This document shows, one piece after another, positions 7,931 through 16,739 of a stretch of 23,980 bases of DNA. How positions within the stretch are numbered: position 1 is the first letter of the stretch; every line of letters starts with the position of its first letter. A program made the translations under genes and the position numbers. Location: assembly GCA_963575745.1 (NCBI GenBank), contig CAUYUJ010011241.1:1-23980 (forward strand). Direction: 5' to 3'. The stretch is from Prorocentrum cordatum (taxonomy: Eukaryota > Sar > Dinophyceae > Prorocentrales > Prorocentraceae). The notes under the pieces were generated by a model that was not told the origin of the DNA, did no database searches, and saw only the letters and a list, made by a program, of their open reading frames with translations.

Positions 7931-8290
7931 TGAAGTATCGCCTGACCATCCGGTCGTTGGATGTGGGGCTGGCAGCGTAGCGGACTAATCTCAACTCCGC
8001 TCCAATTTAAGGATAAGCCGTAATGCTCCCCCGCGTCCATCGCGCACATCATCAAATGCGAGACATATGCTTCCTCGGCGCCAATGAGAAGTTTGCCGTC
8101 CGCGTAGATGAGCTCGTTACGGGGTATGTCGTCATGTTAATGGAGGCCAAGCGTCTGGAAATGCCGCGTCGCGTCGTGCATCAGCACGCTCATCACGACC
8201 GAAAACAGGAACGGAGACTACGGCCAACCCTGAAAGATGCCGAAGGCCTGGGGCCAGGAGCCAGAAGTCTCACCATTATCACGGACGCAG
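7930..8290 (-). pseudogene. LINE reverse transcriptase motifs B and C, broken
   Basis: Translation of the minus strand in the shifted frame gives VRDNGETSG, then QAFGIFQGWP, a stop, and SPFLFSVVMSVLMHDATRHF. This is motif B, with the usual QGCPLSP altered to QGWP plus a stop. A second stop (TAA) follows before NELIYADGKLLIG. The last is motif C, where the usual YADD is YADG (codons at 8095-8106), losing one conserved Asp of the active site. The thumb-side segment HLMMCAMDAGEHYGLSLN follows. Stop codons and the altered motif C both argue against activity. Confidence 0.82.
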
Positions 8291-9853
8291 AAAAAACCTA
8301 TTCACGAAGATCCCTTTCACGGCAGAGGCGAAGCGTTCCTTGACCCCGAAGCGTCTTAATATCTGAAGAAGTCTCTCGGGTGACACCCTGTCGAAGGCCT
8401 TGGCCCAATCAAGGGCGAGCAGGAGTAAACGCCTGGAGACCGTGTCCATGGCGTCCTCGACCAGCCGCCTGGCGACGAATTGTGCTTCTGTTGTTCCCGG
8501 CCCAGACCGGAAACACAACTGCGTGCCCCAGATGCGGCCCTCGGCGCCGGCGCGCTGCAAGCGGGAAAGCAAGATCATGGCGTAGAGCTTGTAACCGATG
8601 GGCAATAGAGCTATTGGTCTGTAGTTTGTGCAGTTAGAGCTGTCGCCCTTTTTGAAAATGGCCGTCACCACTGCTTCGTGCCACGCCTCAGGAACAGCTG
8701 CCTCCGCCCAGCATCTGTCGCATAGCAAAACAGCCCATTCACATGTCGGTGTGCCTGTCTGGCAAATTTCTTTCCAGAATTCGGCGGGTACGCCGCCTCT
8801 CCTCAGCGCGCGCGCTGCCGCGCAGACCTCGGGCTTTGTGATCGCGCCATCCGCGACGGGCAACGAAGGTCCCAGCGGCTCCGAATTGTCCATCGCAGTT
8901 ACTGGCCGGACGGCCCACTGGACTGTGGCGAAGTATTCGGCCAATGTCTGCGCCCGTTCGTCGCTATCAACTGCTCTGCCCCGTGCGTCGCGCAACCGCC
9001 CTTGAGTCGCACCACGCGGTCTTCGGAGCTCCCGCACCTGCTCCCAATCACCGGTCTCCAGCTGCTTGTCGAGCCAATTGCTTCTGTCGGTCTTGATGGA
9101 AACTCTCATTCTGCCATGTAGTCGTTTCCCGAGATCGGCGTCCCCCTGCCGCCTGGCCTCGTTCCGCTTGGTGATCAGCTCCACAGTGGCGCGGCTGACC
9201 CAAGGCTGTTTCTTTGTCACCGGCACGCGGGGGAGACGCTCAGCAGCAGCGTTCGCGAAAGCATTCAATATGGCATCGTTCAGCTCGTTCAGCGATTGCT
9301 CGTGGCATGCTTCTGGCAAGTTGCGAGAGAAACTTTCGCTGAACTGCAACTGCCCTGGTCTGTCTGCCAGCGTCGAGAAATCCAGCTTCAGGCCCTTCTT
9401 CTTGTTGGAGATCGCGACGTCCAGGCGGAGGCGGCACTGCAGTAAGAAGCGGTGTGAAGCAAGTGTAAAATCCCGCCTGCTCTGAATATCTGCGACGCGC
9501 TGACAGCAATCAACACTGCACAACAGAAAGTCGATCTGGCCAAAATGCTGCGGGGTAGCCGGGCACCCCGGCTGCGACCCCACATTGTAGCAGGTGATCT
9601 GGTGCTCAGGGGGGTGGTCGAAGAACGTGTTGGCGACGACCATGCCCTCCTTTTCGCAGAGTTCTAGAAGCAAGCTCCACTTACAAGACGGGTTGTGTTC
9701 GGCACGAGCATCTCCGAATAGGTAATCGCCTAAATAACGTTCTTCTCCACCGGATCGTCGATGCAACATGGCATTGAAATCGCCCCGCCCCACGGCGTGC
9801 CCGTGCTTGGAAGTACCGGCGACGACGCTGCCGAGCTGGTGGTAAAAATCTTG
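8279..9853 (-). pseudogene. LINE ORF2 fragment: endonuclease C-half to RT motif A
   Basis: An open stretch of 525 codons. It starts after a TGA, and the residues before GRGDFNAML (HQLGSVVAGTSKHGHAV) already look like endonuclease. Endonuclease hallmarks are GRGDFNAML, an NTFFDHP block, QIDFLL and ASHRF in the position of the usual SDH. After a ~170-residue linker come RT segments: PEAWHEAVVTAIFKKGD, NYRPIALLPIGYKLY, and motif A in LLALDWAKAFDRVSPERL with its catalytic Asp. It ends at a TGA reached by frameshift right after FVNRFF, before motif B. The role of an intact copy would be target-primed reverse transcription; this copy is a remnant. Confidence 0.88.
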
Positions 9854-9856
9854 TCA

Positions 9857-10077
9857 GCATTCGTGTGGCTTCCCGTTATGAGGTGCGTAATGCTAAAAAT
9901 CTGGACTTTCCCGCCCCAGACGCGCAACTTCAAGTAGGAGATTCTTGCGGTCACCATCTTGAAGCCGATGTCGAGATCCTCAGCGTCTCCTGCCGTGTCG
10001 GGATCGTCAGCGTCTCCAGAAAGAATAAGCAAGAAATCCCTGTCAGGAACACTGTGGACACACAAATAAATAGGCAC
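9857..10077 (-). pseudogene. LINE endonuclease domain, N-terminal fragment
   Basis: The frame contains TARISYLKLRVWGGKVQIFSI, the beta-strand region that leads into the catalytic core of APE-type LINE endonucleases. A one-base frameshift follows: the next expected segment, YAPHNGKPHE, lies in the neighbouring frame, and that frame then meets a TGA at 9854-9856 immediately before the continuous ORF starts. The upstream part is poorly conserved and the catalytic Asn and Glu motifs of the N-terminus are not visible, so the domain is almost certainly dead. Confidence 0.7.
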
Positions 10078-10205
10078 AAATCCCAGGATGTCCTATACCT
10101 ATACTTTTTGGGTTGTCGGTTCCCCCCCCACTTCCCATATGTTTCAATATTTTCTGGGGAATCGACGATGAATTCCGTCTGTATGTTTTTTCCTCTCCTG
10201 AACCA

Positions 10206-10246
10206 GGGGTCACTCCGGCGAAGGATCACTCTCGCGTGTCGTCGAC
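10206..10246 (+). mobile_element. Solo right end of family A element
   Basis: GGGGTCACTCCGGCGAAGG...CTCTCGCGTGTCGTCGAC corresponds to the last ~40 bp of family A copy 1 (1485-1524). The matching body is not present upstream, so this is an isolated terminal piece about 175 bp left of the next family A left end. Confidence 0.6.
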
Positions 10247-10420
10247 TTCCGCTGGCCTCCACCAGCTTCCGCCAGCGGAGGTAGCCTCGCTTGGCTTCCG
10301 CCGGCCTGCCGCCGAGGAAGAGGCGCCAACCCCCTCGGCTCTGGAAGGCCGGGCCCTGTCTGGGGCGCGCGACGTGCGCACGGCACCTCCTTCCGAAGGC
10401 ACCCCAGCGGTGTAGCTCAT

Positions 10421-10810
10421 CTCGACTGCGCGCAGGAGTGACCCTGGGCGAGAATGGCCTCTGGTGCGCTCGGGGATCTTCTGACCCGGGTCAATTCAGA
10501 CCCGGGCCAGCAGGAAACCAAAAAACTGCAATGCAGGAGAAACGAACTGCAACGCAGGTCTTCGCAAACCCGGGTCAGCCAATGTGCGCGGCCGCCTCGC
10601 GGCCACGAGCGGCACGCTAACCCGGGTCAGCCAGAAGGGGTCTTCGCAGGATCCTGCAGGATCTGCTGCCCTGGCTGACCCCCGTTTGCATTGACCCCCG
10701 TCTCTTGAGCCCCGGGTGGGGGGGCCAAATACAAGCGCGCAAACAGCCACGATCTCATGCGCGTTCAGCGATCGGGAGGGGGGCCCCGGAGGGCCCCCAC
10801 CGGTCACACA
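10421..10810 (+). mobile_element. MITE-like element, family A copy 2, interrupted
   Basis: It starts CTCGACTGCGCGCAGGAGTG and CCCTGGGCGAGAATGGCC, as in copy 1. After GGTGCGC (about 10469) the family sequence is interrupted by about 246 bp of unrelated DNA, and resumes at about 10717 with GGGGGGGCCAAATACAAGCG, the ATCTCATGCGCGTTCAGCGATCGG block and a GGCCCCCACCGGTCACAC end. The outermost right inverted repeat is missing or too diverged. No coding capacity. Confidence 0.65.
10471..10716. mobile_element. 246 bp insertion in family A copy 2
   Basis: This insert carries the motif CCCGGGTCA or its complement repeatedly: TGACCCGGGTCAATT, AGACCCGGGCCAG, two copies of ACCCGGGTCAGCCA, and CTGGCTGACCCCCG near the right end. 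It also has two copies of a CTGCAATGCAGG/CTGCAACGCAGG unit. Its ends are set only by where family A similarity stops and restarts. It could be a nested small transposon; no protein is encoded. Confidence 0.45.
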
Positions 10811-11300
10811 GTGGCGGAGCGCCCTGACGTTTTAAGAACCTCCTGTGGCTTGCAGGACAAATTCTTGGAACGTTGCTGGCTGAGCCTGACGTGCTTCAGC
10901 ACGTCGGGCTCATGATCTACGAGAATACGTTGTTATGCTAGAAAAGAGCAGTTTTTGGTTATGAAAATATTTCTGGACAAAGGGGAAACGCCAACAATTT
11001 ATGCTTATGGTGTGTTCATCGAAATTCGGGGTAGGCCTAAAAGAACGCTTGGACGGTCGGCCCCTGCTCAAGCCAGAATTGCCAGTCTGGCGGAGGGCCA
11101 CTCCTCAGTCTATAGATCGACGCACGCCTCCTCGAGCCCGCTCGTAGGTCTCCGACATGTCCTCCTACAGGCGGATGTTGGAAGACAAATGATCGACTAC
11201 TGCTTAAACATAGCCGTACAGAGTGCGAACATATTCAGAAATAAAGCAGAGTCGTAAAAACATTCGAAACAGAAGAAAATCGTATACATACGTTTTTCCT
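10811..11300. other. Unique AT-richer spacer, nothing recognised
   Basis: About 490 bp with lower GC than its surroundings. No ORF with a recognisable domain, no inverted ends and no RNA gene could be identified by reading. Confidence 0.4.
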
Positions 11301-11309
11301 TGTAATAAA

Positions 11310-11425
11310 TGCACATATATATGTATGTGTAATTAATCATATGTATATAAACAAATATGTATGTGTGTAAATATGTAAGTATGTAAGTATGCAAGTATGT
11401 AAGTATGTAAGTATGTGTGTATGTA

Positions 11426-11480
<55 letters not shown>

Positions 11481-11585
11481 GTATGTATGTCTGTATGTAT
11501 GTATGTATGTATGTATGTATGTATGTATGTATATATGTATGTATATGTATATATATATATATATATGCACACACACATATATACG
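11310..11585. repeat. (TGTA)n/(GTATGT)n/(TA)n compound microsatellite
   Basis: Blocks change along its length: TATGTAAG units near 11370-11420, the hexamer GTATGT repeated about 11420-11480, TATG tetramers 11480-11530, and TA dinucleotides ending in ACACACAC about 11575. Long overlapping frames with His-Thr-Tyr-Ile or Val-Cys-Met-Tyr polymers are artefacts. Confidence 0.96.
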
Positions 11586-11589
11586 CATG

Positions 11590-11925
11590 AAGACACATGG
11601 AACGCACCCATGTTTGAATGCTGCAGAGGCACCTGCCCGACTTGCAAGCCTGCTCGGGCACGCCTCCCGGGGTGCCTCCCGCCCGCTCCCGGCGGCTCCC
11701 CGGGCCGCCCGCGGCCCCCCTCTGCTCCTGCCCCTCCTCCCGCCTCTCCGTCATCGCCTCTCTGGCCATCGCTCGGACGTCCATTCCTTGTGTTTTTTGT
11801 CGGTTTCGTGCGTGGCGTTCTCCCCAAATGCTCAAGGATGCTCCTCGATGGTCCTCGCCGAAAGAAACATGCACACGTCCGAGCGATGCCAAGTTCTCTG
11901 TGCCTCTCCGTCCGCGCCTCATTTT
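11590..11925. other. Unique spacer, nothing recognised
   Basis: A C-rich segment at 11660-11760 followed by mixed sequence. Frames extend into the flanking microsatellite and show no domain. Confidence 0.4.
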
Positions 11926-12082
11926 ACCGGCCTGGAGCAGATCCCTATCCCTACGCTGGGCATCGCCTCATCACAATGCCAATGTTAGGGATGCCCTTAG
12001 TTTTTCAGGGCGCATCCCCCTAAGATTGTCATCGCCTTTTGGCGCGTCAATCTTAGGGATGGGGATAAGTTCGAGGCTGGTG
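11926..12082. mobile_element. MITE-like element, family C copy 1
   Basis: A 157 bp sequence with inverted ends: left ACCGGCCTGGAGCAGATCCC-TATCCCTA, right the complement of ACCAGCCTCGAACTTATCCC-CATCCCTA. The block ATCTTAGGGAT and the CATCGCC motif recur inside. Copy 2 at 21857-22010 has the same size and better-preserved ends. Non-coding; a short non-autonomous DNA transposon is the simplest reading. Confidence 0.7.
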
Positions 12083-12242
12083 ATCTTTGTGCCCAGTCAT
12101 GGCGCTGCAGGTACAGTCGGCCCGTATCATAAGGATGCGCGATAAGGATGCCAGGGTCTTGGGCACGCCCATGCCGAAGCTTCTGCGAGGATGCACGGGT
12201 ATCCTCGGGGAGGTTGCCCATGCTTACTATGCGGGTCGACTG

Positions 12243-12300
12243 TAAGACGAAGCCAGGGCGAGGTCAACATCGGGTGAGGATAAAAATCGAGAATCTCTGA
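12243..12300 (+). repeat. Partial family B flank
   Basis: GAAGCCAGGGCGAGG...GAGGATAAAAATCGAGAATCTC matches the outer flank of the family B repeats (12524-12577 and the complement of 18861-18915). The GGTACC core is absent. Confidence 0.5.
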
Positions 12301-12523
12301 AGTCTGGCGGCGAGAGGGGTCTGAGTTGGACGCGCCGCGGGAAAAATATCCCAAAGACGGGATCAGAGAAAATTCGCGCAACATCGGTCCCCTGACGCCT
12401 CCCGGGGTCCATCTGGTGAAATGTTTCACTGATGCGTTTCTGACGGTCCCGCGGCCCGAAAATTGCCCCCATAGACAAGAAAAGGTAACAAAAACAACCT
12501 CGAACACAGAACCTCGATCAGAC
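12301..12523. other. Spacer, nothing recognised
   Basis: About 220 bp with a GGTCTGAGTTGGA motif that recurs near 20252 but otherwise no repeat, ORF or RNA that I can support. Confidence 0.35.
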
Positions 12524-12577
12524 TAAGCCAGGACGAGGATAAGGATAGACCAAGAATCTCTGATGGGGAAACCGAAA

Positions 12578-12717
12578 GGTACCGATGCCGCTACTCCCTG
12601 GAGCTCTCCCAGGGTGCGTTCTGACCACGATTTCGAAATAAACCCAACGTTGGCGAGGAGGGCCTCCCAGGAGGCCCAATCAAGGGAGAACGAGGCACGC
12701 GTAACGGTATGGGTACC
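12578..12717 (-). mobile_element. Inverted-repeat element, family B copy 1
   Basis: Exactly 140 bp from GGTACC to GGTACC, with inverted ends GGTACCGATGCCGCTAC and GGTACCCATACCGTTAC. The reverse complement matches the 140 bp element at 18721-18860 along its length, including GGTCAGAACGCACCC and TGGGCC blocks. Similarity continues about 50 bp beyond one end (12524-12577), so the mobile unit may be longer than the core. Confidence 0.65.
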
Positions 12718-12819
12718 TTGACCTCCTCCGATCCGAAGTCTGGCGGCTCTGGAGGATGTCTCGGGCGCCGTGGCCTTCTCAGAGCGTTCCGGAGCGGATT
12801 TATCCTCGTCCTGGCCCCG

Positions 12820-13300
12820 TCCGAACAGTAACCCTGCTATTGCCTGACCGCAACTCGGATCCGAGACGCCGCCGACCTCACAACTTCTCTGCCTCTTCGC
12901 TTTTTCGTGTGCTTTGGCCTCCTGGGTCTGTTTTCGAATCCAGGGACCTTCAAGAACGGATCCGGGGGGCGAAAAATCACGGCTGGACCGAAGACATAAA
13001 AAATATCCTTCAAGAACATGAGGCCTTCCGCCGGCCAAACTGAAGAACATGAGAAGGCACCCTCTTCCAGGATGCACAAAAACATACAGCAGACACGAAG
13101 AATCCGAAGGTGCCCTCTCCGAATCGACCTCGATCTTATACCTCCGTCCGACCGTCGCCATGTTAATGCCTGACCGCAATTCGGATCCGAGACGCCGCCG
13201 ATCTCACAACTTTTCGGCCCTTTCGCATTTTCGTTGTTTGTAGCCTCCTGGGGCTGTTTTCGCGTCCCGGGGTCCGTAGAAACAGGTCCGAGGAAGGAAA
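12820..13300 (+). repeat. Two-copy tandem repeat, ~330 bp period
   Basis: A segment beginning at TGCCTGACCGCAA and TCGGATCCGAGACGCCGCCG occurs at about 12842 and again at about 13169. It continues with CTCACAACTT, a CTTTTTCGTG/CATTTTCGTTG block, CTCCTGGG-CTGTTTTCG and a GGGACC/GGGTCC end. The interval between the copies is occupied by family E copy 1. The ORFs here are not conserved between the copies. Confidence 0.75.
12979..13155 (+). mobile_element. MITE-like element, family E copy 1
   Basis: A 177 bp sequence that starts ACGGCTGGACCGAAG and ends CCTCCGTCCGACCGT, which are imperfect inverted repeats. The body contains TCCTTCAAGAACATGAGGCC, CCGGCCAAAC, a CACCCTCTTCCAGGATGCAC block and GACACGAAGAA, shared with copies at 20707-20882 and 22032-22213. 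No protein. Confidence 0.7.
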
Positions 13301-13597
13301 ACGCTCCCAGGGAAATCCCTCGCGCGATCCCTAGGCGCGACCTGAACTAGTTGATCTCTTTTTCCAGGGTGGGTGCAGAAGAGCCAGATGCCGCTGCCCT
13401 TCCCTGGCTTTCGCCCTCTTGGGCCTTGGAGTGCGTCGGGTGGTCTCGAGGGCACATCCTGGGGGCCCTCTGGGGGTCGGTGGGCTGGCTTGAGCTGGTC
13501 TGGGGGCGCACTCCAGGTATCTTGGGCCGGCTTCGCGTCGTGGTGAATCTGCCTTGGGGCCGATACAGGCGCTGGACAGCAAACTTGGCCGAGCTGC
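13301..13597. other. Unique spacer, nothing recognised
   Basis: About 300 bp of mixed, G-rich sequence leading into the GGA tract. No domain, inverted end or RNA gene was recognised. Confidence 0.4.
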
Positions 13598-13700
13598 AGG
13601 AGGAGGAGGAGGAGGAGGAGGAGGAGGAGGAGGAGGAGGAGGAGGAGGAGAAGGAGGAGGAGGAGGAGGAGGAGGAGGAGGAGGAGGAGGAGGAGGAGGT
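13598..13700. repeat. (GGA)n tract
   Basis: A nearly pure GGA array of about 100 bp. On the minus strand it is (CCT)n lying about 165 bp beyond the stop codon of the ORF at 13865-14728. Confidence 0.97.
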
Positions 13701-13864
13701 AGATCGATACATCGGTTTTGGGGGGCGGAGCGGTGCGTTGAGCAATATGTATGTGCCCCCGCCGTCGCCGCTCAGAGCGGCACCATAATTTTGGCCACGG
13801 CGCCAACCAGCACCGGCCATTTGCCGAACGAGGCGTAGTCGATCGGCCATTCCCATCCTTGAAG

Positions 13865-14728
13865 TCAAAGCTCTGCCAACCACGCTGCCAACTCATCTTC
13901 CATGACTCCCGCTGGTGGCTTGCCCGTCTTCGCCGTGGCTCCCACTTGCAGGAGTGCGCGGTGGATGCTGTCCTCGATGCTGGTTTGCTTCAGCTGGAGC
14001 TCGGTTGCGTCTTCCTCGGCGTCGGCGTTCGTCCATGCGCCCTGCTCGATGTAGATGGTGAGCTTGGCCTGGTTGCTGTCGTAGCACTTGCTGAGTTTCA
14101 GGTGCTTCATTTTGTTGAGGACCGTCGCTGAGCTGGCGGTGTCCACGGACTTCCCGCGGTCTGTCAGGATGGTTCTGGTCTTGGCTCCGACGTCCTCTGT
14201 GCACAGGGTCGAAATAAGCGCGAAGTAAAGGTGCCCCTCTGGTGGCCCGAAAAGAATGGCCTTGCCCGCTTCCTTGCACTTGTCCGCGTATATGTTCCTG
14301 AAAGCTCGTAATGTTTTGATCACATTGCTCTGCGTCGGCATGAGGTACGCGCTGTAAACGGCTTCCACCACCCAGGCCAGCTGCTGCGCGTTGGCAAGTA
14401 CTTGCTTGATGAGGGCGCTGAGTTTCTTCAGCTTGGGGTCGCACTTGGTGTGGTAGGCTTCGCTTCCGCGTGGATGGCGCTGTCCAGCTGTTGCTTCCGC
14501 GGCTGGTCCTGCCTCGTCCTTGGCGTTGCCCTCGCCCTTGTCCGGCGCGTCGCCCATGTGCGCGCCCCCATTTCCCCTGTTGTGCCCCTGGCCTCGCGCC
14601 CTTTTCTGCTGGTTGTCCTTGCCGCCCTTGGGGTGTGATGTCTCCGCGTCCTTGGCCGAGCGCTCGGTGTCGGCCAAGCGGCTGGCGACCTCGCGGGTCT
14701 CCTGGTCGCTGGGCACGCGCCACGTCAT
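13865..14728 (-). CDS. Unknown 287-residue protein, downstream of LINE RT
   Basis: I do not recognise a named domain. The frame is open further upstream to 15001 but the first ATG that leaves the LINE-like tail is at 14728 (MTWRVPSDQE); the stop is TGA at 13865-13867. Residues ~10-85 are charged and low-complexity (Lys/Gly/Asn/Ala), including NQQKRARGQG. From ~95 the sequence is ordered and mostly helical in character: DPKLKKLSALIKQVLANAQQ, a YSAYLMPTQSNVI segment, and GPPEGHLYFALISTLC. The tail is acidic then EDELAAWLAEL-like. Codon use is normal for the window and there are no internal stops, unlike the LINE before it. It may be a 3' ORF of that LINE or a separate host gene. Confidence 0.55.
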   Translation of the reverse strand: MTWRVPSDQETREVASRLADTERSAKDAETSHPKGGKDNQQKRARGQGHNRGNGGAHMGDAPDKGEGNAKDEAGPAAEATAGQRHPRGSEAYHTKCDPKLKKLSALIKQVLANAQQLAWVVEAVYSAYLMPTQSNVIKTLRAFRNIYADKCKEAGKAILFGPPEGHLYFALISTLCTEDVGAKTRTILTDRGKSVDTASSATVLNKMKHLKLSKCYDSNQAKLTIYIEQGAWTNADAEEDATELQLKQTSIEDSIHRALLQVGATAKTGKPPAGVMEDELAAWLAEL

Positions 14729-15028
14729 CTGTGAAGAGGCCGATGTCCAATGCAATATCGCGCTGGTCAGAGGGCAGATGCGTCGCGCAAATGCATCCCT
14801 GGAAGCTTGAAAGATGCGCGGGCGGCAGCAGATCGGAACAGCGAGGGCAAACTGGATTCTCGACAGGAAGTAGTGGGTAGCTGAGTCTCGCGCTGTCGGC
14901 AATGCAACGCTTGTCTTGAGAGAACGCAATGGGCAATCTCCGATTGAGGCATGATCGCGACATGTAGTGCGACAAAGAGGACGTTGAATCGCGATGGTCA
15001 CTGCTGCCGCTGCCGGTCGTAGCCCGTG

Positions 15029-15500
15029 TTATCCGCATTTGGTCGCGGTCTGGTGCATGCAAGGCGCTGCCCATGTCGGAAAAACTCGGCCGCAGTCTTG
15101 TTCTGTGTCCTTCAGGGGTTCACATTTGAAATATCCCAGCTCATCGCCGTCGCGTAGATCTTCTGCAAGCTGCTGCAGCTCGAAAAGAGGAGGAATCGAT
15201 GCCGCTGAAGACTTGGCTCTAAGCTCTGCCACGTCTATCCTGAGGACTACCATGGCGACCTCCGCGCCATGATACAATTGCGGGATGCTTCCGCCCCACA
15301 TGTAGCTGAACCGCTCTGCAGCGTCGAGCTCGAGAATGGAGAGGACGTCCTGGTAGCACTGCTTGGCCATCGGGTTCGCGCCTGGCGTGAAGTGCCCATT
15401 GTCGCCCAGCTCGCCGCGCTGGCCTCGGCTGGCGTCGTTCTCGAACTGGATGGGCTCGAATAAAGCCGCAAGTCACTGGTCGTAGTCTGGCGGGTACTTG
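15029..15500 (-). pseudogene. C-terminal tail of second LINE
   Basis: After the stop at 15569 the sequence resumes in other frames with RVRRLRVIQASVKYPPDYDQ, then GELGDNGHFTPGANPMAKQC and DVLSILELDAAERFSYMWGG, down to a stop at 15029. The position and character (basic RVRRLR helix, then a DL-rich acidic region) fit the end of LINE ORFs of this type. Beyond it, at about 14820-14890, a minus-strand CPRCSD...CICATH stretch could be a decayed zinc-finger tail. At least one frameshift and two stops separate these pieces. Confidence 0.6.
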
Positions 15501-15568
15501 ACTGAGGCCTGTATCACGCGAAGGCGACGTACTCGCATCTCGATGAAAATATGTGAAATGTGGCATTA

Positions 15569-15900
15569 CTAGTTAACCTCTATGTTGCACGTGGCGCGGT
15601 GTGTGCCCAGCTCGTCAGCGTTGGTCGCTTTGCCCTGCATGAGCACTCGCAGGTGCTTTGCAATGGCGGCGTCTAGGCGCTTGTATTTGGTGTCCCCCGG
15701 GTAGTGGGGCACCATGCCGCCGGCGCCGGCGCCCACAATGCGGCCGATGAAGATGATGCGCATGAAGCGCCAGGCGACGCGTCGATGCCAGAACCTGCCC
15801 ATTATGTGCCATGCTCGCTTGATGCTCTGGATCCGCTGGCCGATCTCGACCGCGTTGCTGCCGGCGGGGTGGCAGTGGCCGCCGAGGTACTTCATGGCGC
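15569..15900 (-). pseudogene. Post-RT region of second LINE
   Basis: Within a longer frame whose upstream part is a shadow, the last ~105 residues are the real LINE sequence: SNAVEIGQRIQSIKRAWHIM, GRFWHRRVAWRFMRIIFIGR, GMVPHYPGDTKYKRLDAAIA and KHLRVLMQGKATNADE. This matches the usual post-RT connection of dinoflagellate-type LINE proteins, where a tryptophan-rich helix, an IFIxRIVG strand and a KRLDxxIxKxLRxLxxGKA helix follow the RT. A stop at 15569-15571 ends it at NIEVN, before the C-terminal tail. Confidence 0.7.
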
Positions 15901-15968
15901 GTAGGACTCGCCCAGGAAGGTGGCGTTGTAGTCTGGCTCTCGCGCCTGGCGCGTAGCACTCCTGCGAT

Positions 15969-16715
15969 CTATTCCTTGCCCCTGTTCTGGTGGAAGACGC
16001 ATGTGGCGAGGGCGGTGTCGAGGGCGGCGCTGCTGTCGTTGAGGGTGTTGGCTGCGTCCTTGGCCAGTCTCGACTTGACGAGGTGCGACTTGAGGATGTC
16101 GTCTGCGCGCAGGTAGACGCACAGGTCGATCGACGCGCGCGTGACGGGCGACGCGGCAGCGAAGGGCTTGGTGACATTGGGCGTTTGGTCAAGCCATTGC
16201 CCCGTGGGTTGTTCGCGCACGGAGTTGAAGGAGGCGGGCCCAGTGCTGCGCCCTGGCGTAACTCCTGAGCCCATGCAGAAGTTGCCCGTCTGGTCGAACC
16301 CGTCGATCTGGACGCTTGCGCATTGATAACGTTGCTGGACAAGACGCTGCTCCGTGGCGCCGAGGTCGGTCGGGATGGTGTTGGCGGCCTTGTCGGTCTT
16401 GGTGCTGGGGAACGCGTTGGTTGCGCCCTTGCTGCCCGCGAAGAAGTCTGCCTTGGCCCGTTGGGGCCGGTGCGCCACGATCCTGGAGGCAGCCATTGGT
16501 ACTTCGCGTCTGCGATGAGGCCAGCATCCGCGCGCGCGTGGCGGTGGCGACCATGGCGTCGACTTGCGCTGCAGCTGTCTGTAGAGGCACCGCCAGAAGG
16601 GGCATGGCATGTGGAATGCGCGAAATCCGAATATCTTGGGCTTGCCGTTTTTCTCGTCGAAAGTGACTCTGGCTGTGGCGGGCGCCAAGCGGTGCGAAGC
16701 CGGCGCGGTAGACAT
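15969..16715 (-). pseudogene. Reverse transcriptase core of second LINE
   Basis: This frame takes over from the linker frame at about 16690, where VTFDEKNGKPKIFGFRAFHM is the expected continuation. Motif A-like KADFFAGSKGATNAFPST is at residues 88-105. Motif B is GNFCMGSGVTPGRSTGPASF at 144-163, and motif C is SIDLCVYLRADDILKS at 195-210, in which the usual YADD appears as RADD with an extra residue. The frame stops at 15969 after FHQNRGKE. Downstream residues expected next (YNATFLGE, then GHCHPAGSNAVEIGQRIQSI) lie in two other frames. Confidence 0.72.
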
Positions 16716-16739
16716 GATTGAGGACGGACTCGAGGCACT

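Larger units (their letters stand above)
7367..10077 (-). mobile_element. Decayed non-LTR retrotransposon (LINE), EN + RT
   Basis: Read on the minus strand, this region has the order expected of an APE-clade LINE ORF2: an apurinic-type endonuclease domain, a linker, a reverse transcriptase, and a C-terminal region conserved in protist LINEs. Coding similarity moves between frames at least at about 9880, 8285 and 7900, and in-frame stops interrupt it at 9854-9856, within RT motif B, and between motifs B and C, so no full-length protein can be made. The 5' end is not resolved; nothing recognisable continues past about 10080. No poly(A) tail or target-site duplication was identified. On the coding strand a (CCT)n tract follows the 3' end. 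Confidence 0.88.

Noticed and set aside
8380-9485. Plus-strand frames opposite the first LINE
   Set aside because: The minus strand has clear endonuclease and RT motifs; the plus frames are antisense shadows.
11197-12023. Frames of 160-240 codons over the TGTA microsatellite
   Set aside because: Low-complexity translation; no domain on either strand.
12523-13179. 218-codon minus frame over families B and E
   Set aside because: It crosses two distinct repeat elements; the only shared peptide is within family B and is listed there as an observation.
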